5,149 bases of DNA. Source: an uncultured Oscillospiraceae bacterium (lineage in GTDB: Bacteria > Bacillota > Clostridia > Oscillospirales > Oscillospiraceae). The notes under the pieces are model-generated. The model was not told the DNA's origin and did not search any database. It was given only the letters and a program-made list of their open reading frames with translations. Of the stretch, positions 1 to 5,149 are shown one piece after another. Made by a program: the position numbers and the translations under genes. Location of the stretch: assembly GCA_900752285.1 (NCBI GenBank), contig CAADUW010000051.1, forward strand, positions 1 through 5,149, given 5' to 3'. Position 1 is the stretch's first letter, and every line of letters starts with the position of its first letter.

Positions 1-100
1 CTTCCCCAAGGATACGGAGCTGTACAAAATCATCACGACAAAATTGTCCGACCTCTCCGAACAAACCGGGGAGGAAGCGAAGGACGCAATTACAGTGTAA
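1..100 (+). CDS. VirB4-like conjugal transfer ATPase, C-terminal end only (partial)
   Basis: Reading from base 2, an open frame of 32 codons ends at TAA 98-100; its start lies upstream of the window. The visible tail begins FPKDTELYKIITTK. From memory, this resembles the extreme C-terminus of VirB4/TraE-like ATPases (CD1110 type) of Firmicute conjugative elements, which end in a similar F-P-[KR]-[DN]-T-x-L-Y-x-[LI]-[MI]-T-T-K stretch. These ATPases sit at the inner face of the membrane and energise assembly of the type IV secretion channel. No Walker motif is in view, so the call rests on the short tail and on the gene order that follows, where CD1108/CD1107-type genes normally lie downstream of this ATPase. 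The last residues (after the TTK) are a slightly longer, acidic extension than I expect. GC here is about 49% by hand count, lower than most of the window. An alternative is another transfer protein with an unremarkable tail. Confidence 0.6.
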   Translation, partial: FPKDTELYKIITTKLSDLSEQTGEEAKDAITV

Positions 101-116
101 GGAAGGAGAAAAGAAT

Positions 117-869
117 ATGGATAACCACCTTATGATTTTTGAAAGCGCAGATTTTGGTCGGGTGCGTTCCGTGCTGAAAGACGGTGCTCCTTGGTTTGTT
201 GCGGTTGATGTGTGCAAAGCTCTCGGATTGAACCAGGTTACGCGCGCAATGTCCAGATTGGACTCGGATGAAGGTGGGTTACTTGAAGTACCCCACCCCC
301 AGAACGCCGATAAGACGATTGAAATAAATGCAGTAAGTGAAGCCGGACTCTATCATTTGATCCTTTGCTCCAAAAAGCCGGAAGCGAAAGCCTTCAAACG
401 CTGGATTACCCATGAGGTCATTCCCTCCATCCGCAAGCACGGCGCGTATATGACGGACAGCCTGTTGGATGCGCTGGAGGCGCACCCCGAGGCCGTGCCG
501 GAGTACCTGAACCGCCTGCGCAGCGAAAACGCCCGAAACCGGGAGCTGACCCGCCGTCTCCGGCTTGCCCTCCCCAAAGCGGAGTATTACGACGCCTTTG
601 TTGACCCTGCGGACTGCACCAACATCCGCACCACCGCCAAGGAGCTGGGCGTTCCCGAAAAGCAGTTTACCCGGTATCTGGAGGAAAAGAAGTATCTGTT
701 CCGGGACAAGAACCGCAAGCTCTTTCCCCGTGCGGTCAAAAAGAGCGCCGGTCTGTTTCTGGTGAGGGACTTTTACACCGAGCGCGGCAAGCTGGGACAC
801 TATACCCTCATCACCCCGGCGGGCAAGCGGCATTTTCTGGAGAGAACGGATGAAATTCTGTTTGAATAA
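117..869 (+). CDS. Phage-type antirepressor: Bro-N domain plus KilAC-like C-terminal domain
   Basis: The product has 250 residues. ATG 117 follows AAGGAG (103-108) with an 8-base spacer, and the gene begins 16 bases after the VirB4 stop. Residues about 6-108 are a clear Bro-N domain: WFVAVDVCKALG (26-37), a TRAMSRLD segment (42-49), VSEAGLYHLIL (73-83), KPEAKAFKRWITHEVIPSIR (87-106). Residues 112-150 form a charged helical linker. Residues 151-241 resemble the KilAC/ANT domain of phage antirepressors: PKAEYYDAF, TAKELGVP..QF..YLEEKKYLFRD, then LITPAGK. Bro-N domains are DNA-binding modules of phage and large DNA virus regulators. Phage antirepressors with this architecture counteract a CI-like repressor, usually by binding it. 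In a transfer operon the gene could relieve repression of the element or of a co-resident prophage, but that role is inference. GC rises from about 49% in the first 300 bases to about 61% afterwards, which suggests mosaic ancestry. Confidence 0.88.
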   Translation: MDNHLMIFESADFGRVRSVLKDGAPWFVAVDVCKALGLNQVTRAMSRLDSDEGGLLEVPHPQNADKTIEINAVSEAGLYHLILCSKKPEAKAFKRWITHEVIPSIRKHGAYMTDSLLDALEAHPEAVPEYLNRLRSENARNRELTRRLRLALPKAEYYDAFVDPADCTNIRTTAKELGVPEKQFTRYLEEKKYLFRDKNRKLFPRAVKKSAGLFLVRDFYTERGKLGHYTLITPAGKRHFLERTDEILFE

Positions 870-878
870 CGCTTTTAA

Positions 879-898
879 CCCATCAGCAGTCCCATCAG
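879..898 (+). repeat. Tandem 8-base direct repeat CCCATCAG (12-base period)
   Basis: In the 41-base gap between the antirepressor and the NlpC/P60 gene, CCCATCAG occurs at 879-886 and again at 891-898, separated by CAGT. The second copy runs directly into the ribosome binding site, sharing its AG. The repeat may be chance, a remnant of a small duplication, or a protein or RNA binding site controlling translation of the next gene. No inverted symmetry typical of an operator is visible. Confidence 0.5.
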
Positions 899-906
899 GA
901 GGTGAT
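897..906 (+). promoter_or_regulatory. Very strong ribosome binding site that sets the start at ATG 911
   Basis: AGGAGGTGAT matches the full anti-Shine-Dalgarno end of 16S rRNA. Upstream in-frame starts GTG 902 and ATG 905 overlap this site and cannot use it. ATG 911 lies 8 bases after AGGAGG and is the sensible start. Confidence 0.85.
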
Positions 907-910
907 GAAT

Positions 911-2644
911 ATGGCAAAACGCTCGCCAAGGCTGATTTTCACCGAGGAAGAACGCGCCCTGCCGGAGCTGGAACGAGCTGTCCGCAAGGCGGACAGGGCG
1001 GCGGTTAAGCTGGAAAAGGCCGAAGCGAAAATTCCCAAGAAACCCGTTAAGGTCAAAAAGCGCGTTGTGGACAGTGAGAGCGGCAAGGTCACGACGCGCC
1101 TTTTCTTTGAGGAGGCGGACAAAAAGCGTCCGCCCTCCAAGCTGGCGCACGCCGCAAGGAAAGCGCCGCTGGATACCGTCCGCAGCGCAGTCCACCGCAA
1201 GCTCCGGGAGGAGGGCGATGACAACCCCGGCACGGAGGCGGCGAACACCCTGACCGAGACGGCGGAGCGCACCTGGCGCATTGCGGAATCGGCGCACCGC
1301 TCCCATGCGGAAAAGCCCTACCGCAGGGCGGACAAGGCGGAAGCCGCCGCAGACAAAGCCAATCTCAAGGCGCTGAACAAACAGTACGAGCAGGAATACG
1401 GCAGGGCTTCCAACCCCTATTCCCGCTGGCAGCAGAAGCAGGCCATTAAAAAGGAATACGCCGCCGCAAAAGCGGGGAACGGCGCGAGGAATACCGTCAA
1501 AGCGTCCGAGACCACCGCGAAGGCGGCAAAGCGCGCCGCCGAGGGAAGCAAAAAGGCCGGCAGCTTTTTTGTCCGGCACAAGAAGGGCTTCCTCATCGCG
1601 GGCGGCGTCGCCGCCGCGATACTGCTGCTCATGACCTGCATTTCCTCCTGCTCCACGCTGTTTCAGGGCGGGGTGTCCGGCATTGCGGCCTCCACCTATC
1701 CGCTGGAGGATGCGGATATGCTGGCGGCGGAAGCCGCCTACTGCGCCATGGAGGACGAGCTGCGGGAATACCTGAACAGCTACGAAAGCACCCACGATTA
1801 CGACGAGTACCACTTCGACCTGGACGAGATTGAGCACGACCCCTATGTGCTCATTTCCATGATTACCGCCCTCAAGGGCGGAGAATGGACGATTGACGAA
1901 ATAGGCGGGATTCTGGAGACGCTGTTTGAAAAGCAGTATATCTTAACGGAAACCGTCGCCACGGAAACCAGATACCGCACCGAAACGCATATCGGCTATT
2001 ACACCGACGAAAACGGCAATCTGCAAAGCTACGAGTACGAGGCGGAGGTTCCCTACACCTACTATATCTGCCATGTGGAGCTGGAAAACTTCAACCTCTC
2101 CCATGTGCCGGTGCATATCATGTCCCACGATCAGCTCTCCATGTACGCCGTGTATATGAGCGTGCTGGGCAACCGCCCCGACCTGTTCCCCGGCTCCCCG
2201 TATGTGAACCGGTACTACCACACCCAGTATGAGAAGTACGAGATACCCCCGGAGGCGCTGGCGGACGAGCAGTTCGCCGCCCTCATCCAGGACACGGAAA
2301 AGTATCTGGGCTACCCCTACGTCTGGGGCGGCAGCTCGCCCGCCACCTCCTTCGACTGCTCCGGCTTCGTTTCGTATGTCTACAACAACTGCGGCCTGCA
2401 TTGGAGCTTCGGCAGGCTGGGCGCGGAGGGGCTGCGGGGTATGTGCACCTATGTTTCCCCGGAAAGCGCCCGTCCCGGCGACCTGATCTTTTTTGAAAAG
2501 ACCTACGACACCGCAGGCGCGTCCCATGTGGGCATCTATGTGGGCAATAACAGGATGCTCCACTGCGGCGACCCCATTCACTACGCTTCCATCGACACGA
2601 GCTACTGGCGAAGCCATTTTCTCCAGTTTGGCAGATTACCTTAA
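911..2644 (+). CDS. Membrane-anchored NlpC/P60 (C40) peptidase, CD1108-type mobile element protein
   Basis: The product has 577 residues counting from ATG 911. Residues 1-226 are highly charged and rich in Ala, Lys, Arg and Glu, probably helical or coiled coil, with repeated [KR]-A-D-[KR] units. One hydrophobic segment (about 227-249, FLIAGGVAAAILLLMTC) has positive charges just before it (RHKK), so the N-terminus is predicted inside and the rest outside. Residues about 257-450 are a middle region I associate with this mobile-element family, including THDYDEYHFDLDEI and HDPYVLISMITALKGGEW. Residues about 461-575 are an NlpC/P60 domain: YPYVWGG, then SFDCSGFV with nucleophile Cys483, SHVGIYVGN with His539, and LHCGDP with His551 as the likely third catalytic residue. 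Such enzymes cut peptide stems of peptidoglycan and, in conjugation operons, open the wall for the secretion channel. The Tn916 homologue pairs this domain with a muramidase; I see no clear muramidase motif here. It is followed 33 bases later by the DUF4315 gene. Confidence 0.9.
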   Translation: MAKRSPRLIFTEEERALPELERAVRKADRAAVKLEKAEAKIPKKPVKVKKRVVDSESGKVTTRLFFEEADKKRPPSKLAHAARKAPLDTVRSAVHRKLREEGDDNPGTEAANTLTETAERTWRIAESAHRSHAEKPYRRADKAEAAADKANLKALNKQYEQEYGRASNPYSRWQQKQAIKKEYAAAKAGNGARNTVKASETTAKAAKRAAEGSKKAGSFFVRHKKGFLIAGGVAAAILLLMTCISSCSTLFQGGVSGIAASTYPLEDADMLAAEAAYCAMEDELREYLNSYESTHDYDEYHFDLDEIEHDPYVLISMITALKGGEWTIDEIGGILETLFEKQYILTETVATETRYRTETHIGYYTDENGNLQSYEYEAEVPYTYYICHVELENFNLSHVPVHIMSHDQLSMYAVYMSVLGNRPDLFPGSPYVNRYYHTQYEKYEIPPEALADEQFAALIQDTEKYLGYPYVWGGSSPATSFDCSGFVSYVYNNCGLHWSFGRLGAEGLRGMCTYVSPESARPGDLIFFEKTYDTAGASHVGIYVGNNRMLHCGDPIHYASIDTSYWRSHFLQFGRLP

Positions 2645-2677
2645 CAACAACCATATCAACGCAAAAAGGAGGATGTT

Positions 2678-2932
2678 ATGAACCCGCGACTTGAAAAGCT
2701 GCGTCAGGAGCGCGAGAAGCTGGCGGAAAAGCTCACATCGCTGACCGCACGGCTCAAAGCCCTGGACGAGCAGATTCTGAAGCTGGAAAACACGGATATT
2801 GTGGGCATCGTCCGCGAGAACGGGCTGACCATCGAGCAGCTCGCGGCGCTGATGGAGATGCTGGAAAAGCGTCCCACGGCGGCGCTGCCCGACGAATACA
2901 GAAAAACGGAGGAATTTGTGGATGAAGAATAA
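2678..2932 (+). CDS. DUF4315 family small coiled-coil protein
   Basis: The product has 84 residues. ATG 2678 follows AAGGAGG (2666-2672) with a 5-base spacer. Residues 1-37 are a strongly charged heptad-like helix ([15 protein letters not shown], then [16 protein letters not shown]), consistent with a coiled coil. Residues 38-63 ([24 protein letters not shown]) look like a short helical bundle, and the end is polar and acidic. There is no signal peptide or membrane segment, so it should be cytoplasmic. Size, sequence character and position between an NlpC/P60 gene and a DUF4366 gene fit DUF4315, a family of unknown function found in Firmicute conjugative elements. A scaffold or adaptor role is plausible but unproven. 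Its last 11 bases overlap the next gene, which suggests coupled translation and matched amounts of the two proteins. Confidence 0.85.
   Translation: MNPRLEKLRQEREKLAEKLTSLTARLKALDEQILKLENTDIVGIVRENGLTIEQLAALMEMLEKRPTAALPDEYRKTEEFVDEE
2908..2912 (+). promoter_or_regulatory. Ribosome binding site inside the DUF4315 gene, selecting ATG 2922
   Basis: GGAGG at 2908-2912 lies 9 bases before ATG 2922 and within the last codons of the preceding gene. This favours ATG 2922 over the in-frame TTG at 2916, and it gives a product starting MKNKWRFF, a typical signal peptide N-terminus. Confidence 0.75.
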
Positions 2933-4061
2933 ATGGAGATTTTTTGCCGTGACGCTGGCCGTCGTGCTCTGCATGACGGTCTTTTCCGTTACGGCCTATG
3001 CAGGCGGCGATATGGTCGATTCGACAATGGGCGACCCGACCATGGAAACCCCAACTGCAACTACACAGCCGGAGAATACGAATACCGGTGAGCAGACCCC
3101 AAACGGACAGACACTGACCGTGCTTGTGACCGAAAATGCGGACGGAAGCCATACCGTGACCATCGGGGATCGGAGCTGGACGCTTCCCGCCAAACGGGAG
3201 CAGGCCGGAAAGGTGGTCAACGTCCGCACCTATTTGAACCTGCGCACCGGCCCCGGCACGGATTACACCGTGATCGGGCGTCTGCTCAACGGCGCGGAGG
3301 TGAAGGTGCTGGAGGAAAGCAACGGCTGGTACAAGGTGGTCGTGCCGGAGCAGACAGGCTATGTATACGGCAAATACCTTGACGTCATGAACGCGCCGAC
3401 AGAAAACAGCGGAAGCGATACGGATATGGCGGGACTTCTGGAGATACTGCTGCAATATTACACCGCTGCCGGAGGTTCCGCTCCCCTGACCCCGGACGGC
3501 AACCTGACGCTCATGGACGACATCGGCTCCGCTTTCGGCGCAGGCAAGCAGTTCATCACCGTGACGACCAAGGGCGGCAATACCTTTTATCTCATCATCG
3601 ACCGGGACGATAAGGGCAATGAGAACGTCCATTTCCTGAATCTTGTGGACGAGGCCGACCTGCTGGCGCTGACCAAGGACGGCGAGAGCATCGTCCCCGC
3701 CTGCGCCTGCACGGACAAATGCGCCGTGGGCAAAATCAACACGGGCTGCAAGGTGTGCAGAACCAATATGAGCGAGTGCGCGGGTAAGGAGCAAGCCGCA
3801 GAAATTACGCCCCAGCCCGCCGAGCCTGCGGAGACCGCGCCCGAAAAGAAGTCCGGCGGCGCGGGGCTTGTTGTGGTCGTCCTCCTGCTCCTGCTGGGCG
3901 GCGGCGGTGCGCTGTACTGGTTCAAGCTCCGCAAGCCCAAGGCCGACACCCGTGGGGCGGACGATCTGGACGATTACGACTACGGCGAGGACGAGGAAGA
4001 TGAGGATTACGAGTTTGAAGCCGAGGACGAGACGGACGCCGGGGAGGATGAAGAAAAGTGA
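2922..4061 (+). CDS. DUF4366 (CD1107-type) membrane protein with SH3b domain, cysteine cluster and acidic tail
   Basis: The product has 379 residues. Residues 1-27 are a Sec signal peptide (KNKWR, then a hydrophobic core, then TAYA before GGD). Residues 28-90 are a Thr/Pro/Asn-rich linker and a short beta-rich piece. Residues about 97-155 are a bacterial SH3 domain: [39 protein letters not shown]. Residues about 165-255 are the DUF4366 core: [49 protein letters not shown]. Six cysteines follow at 261, 263, 267, 276, 279 and 286. Residues 316-334 are a transmembrane helix. The last 38 residues (342-379) contain 23 Asp/Glu and should be cytoplasmic. The topology is therefore N-out, C-in. SH3b domains commonly bind cell wall; in this context the protein may position the upstream NlpC/P60 enzyme or the secretion channel in the wall, which is inference. 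It overlaps its upstream neighbour by 11 bases and its downstream neighbour by 4. Confidence 0.88.
   Translation: MKNKWRFFAVTLAVVLCMTVFSVTAYAGGDMVDSTMGDPTMETPTATTQPENTNTGEQTPNGQTLTVLVTENADGSHTVTIGDRSWTLPAKREQAGKVVNVRTYLNLRTGPGTDYTVIGRLLNGAEVKVLEESNGWYKVVVPEQTGYVYGKYLDVMNAPTENSGSDTDMAGLLEILLQYYTAAGGSAPLTPDGNLTLMDDIGSAFGAGKQFITVTTKGGNTFYLIIDRDDKGNENVHFLNLVDEADLLALTKDGESIVPACACTDKCAVGKINTGCKVCRTNMSECAGKEQAAEITPQPAEPAETAPEKKSGGAGLVVVVLLLLLGGGGALYWFKLRKPKADTRGADDLDDYDYGEDEEDEDYEFEAEDETDAGEDEEK
4041..4047 (+). promoter_or_regulatory. Ribosome binding site selecting GTG 4058
   Basis: GGGGAGG sits in the acidic-tail codons of the DUF4366 gene, 10 bases before GTG 4058. The next in-frame ATG (4088) has no purine-rich site upstream. 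GTG 4058 also overlaps the preceding TGA as GTGA, a common coupling arrangement. Confidence 0.7.
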
Positions 4062-4465
4062 CACAGACAGTCAGCACAGAATCGCCCATGGAGCTGTCTC
4101 CCCGCGAGCGGCTTATTCAGATCATGAAGCGCGAGCAGGCGCTTTTCATCCGGCATACGCTCTCCCAAAAGCCCGGATACCGGGGCGGCAAGAAAGCCTT
4201 TGAATACTTCATCCGGCAGAAGATCGTAAAAGCCGTGGAAGCGGGCTGCGGGGACGCGGAGGCGCTGCTCCGCACCCCCAAGCCCGTCAAATCCATCTAC
4301 TACGACTTCAAATACTATTTCGACGAATACAGCTACGCAAACTGCGACCGGTATGTGGAGAAGGCCATCGAGGACTGCGGGAACAACACCCTGCGCAAGG
4401 AGTTCCTGCGGGCAAAGGGCTGGGACGCGCCGGATGATTTCGATATCAACGATGAGGAGGAATAA
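4058..4465 (+). CDS. Hypothetical protein, 135 residues, GTG start
   Basis: I do not recognise a named family. The start GTG 4058 overlaps the previous stop (GTGA) and has a ribosome binding site at 4041-4047. The product lacks a signal peptide or membrane helix and looks mostly helical and cytoplasmic. Residues 14-60 are basic ([37 protein letters not shown]). Residues 80-93 hold a striking aromatic cluster ([14 protein letters not shown], with eight Tyr/Phe between 81 and 93). Residues 111-122 are basic again and the C-terminus is acidic (DINDEEE). Three cysteines (64, 96, 107) are scattered and do not form an evident metal site. The gene sits between DUF4366 and topoisomerase III, 6 bases before the latter, so it is co-expressed with the transfer genes and may serve transfer or DNA processing; no specific function can be claimed. 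GC and strand match its neighbours, so it looks like a real gene. Confidence 0.8.
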   Translation: MTQTVSTESPMELSPRERLIQIMKREQALFIRHTLSQKPGYRGGKKAFEYFIRQKIVKAVEAGCGDAEALLRTPKPVKSIYYDFKYYFDEYSYANCDRYVEKAIEDCGNNTLRKEFLRAKGWDAPDDFDINDEEE

Positions 4466-4471
4466 AGGAAT

Positions 4472-5149
<678 letters not shown>

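Noticed and set aside
319..356. Possible promoter TTGAAA ... TATCAT inside the antirepressor gene
   Set aside because: The spacing between the two hexamers is 26 bases, far from the usual 17, and it lies within a well-supported coding region.
902..910. Upstream starts GTG 902 and ATG 905 for the NlpC/P60 gene
   Set aside because: Both overlap the Shine-Dalgarno sequence itself; ATG 911 has ideal 8-base spacing.
870..910. Terminator or promoter between the antirepressor and NlpC/P60 genes
   Set aside because: The 41-base gap has no stem-loop followed by a T run and no convincing -35/-10 pair; read-through within one operon is the simpler view.
1637..1651. Lipobox-like ISSC at the end of the NlpC/P60 membrane helix (Cys247)
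   Set aside because: The motif fits loosely, but more than 220 charged residues precede the hydrophobic segment, so this is not a lipoprotein signal peptide. A plain membrane anchor is more likely.
875..1837. 320-codon open frame on the minus strand opposite the NlpC/P60 N-terminus
   Set aside because: The plus-strand gene has a perfect ribosome binding site, a membrane helix and a catalytic domain in one frame. The minus frame is low-complexity Gly/Arg/Leu-rich sequence with no family features.
2754..4064. 436-codon open frame on the minus strand
   Set aside because: It lies opposite the well-supported DUF4315 and DUF4366 genes. Its product has no recognisable domain and reads like a mirror of GC-rich codons, so it is a by-product of high third-position GC.

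Overview
The window is a stretch of the conjugation (transfer) module of an integrative and conjugative element, or a related mobile element, from a Firmicute. The most likely hosts are gut Clostridia (Oscillospiraceae/Lachnospiraceae type). Three things suggest this: strong AGGAGG ribosome binding sites, fairly high GC (roughly 60% over most of the window), and a gene order I recognise from C. difficile CTn-type elements and their many gut relatives. That order is VirB4-like ATPase, membrane NlpC/P60 protein (CD1108 type), small DUF4315 protein, DUF4366 membrane protein (CD1107 type), then DNA topoisomerase III. The host assignment is inference; no taxonomic marker is present.

Layout, all on the + strand with tight spacing, so probably one operon. 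Positions 1-100 hold the last codons of a VirB4-like ATPase. Positions 117-869 encode a phage-type antirepressor with a Bro-N domain and a KilAC-like C-terminal domain, lying inside the transfer operon. Positions 911-2644 encode a single-pass membrane protein with a long charged cytoplasmic N-terminus and an extracellular NlpC/P60 peptidase. Positions 2678-2932 encode a small coiled-coil DUF4315 protein. Positions 2922-4061 encode a secreted, membrane-anchored DUF4366 protein with an SH3b domain, a six-cysteine segment and a very acidic cytoplasmic tail. Positions 4058-4465 encode a 135-residue protein I do not recognise, with a GTG start. Positions 4472-5149 hold the N-terminal 226 residues of a TopB-type topoisomerase III that runs off the window.

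How the genes may work together (family knowledge plus inference): VirB4 would power assembly of the type IV secretion channel. The NlpC/P60 protein would open peptidoglycan locally. The DUF4315 and DUF4366 proteins are constant companions of that protein and may scaffold it. Topoisomerase III would act on element DNA during transfer or replication. The antirepressor is the odd member; it may regulate the element or be acquired phage-type cargo.

I saw no tRNA, rRNA, CRISPR array, insertion sequence, attachment site, convincing promoter or intrinsic terminator, and no gene-free stretch longer than 41 bases. Nothing here is clearly a new system. The points most worth a second look are the antirepressor and the GC break inside it, the wall-binding and wall-cutting domains split between neighbouring genes, the oppositely charged cytoplasmic segments of those two membrane proteins, and the unknown 135-residue protein.
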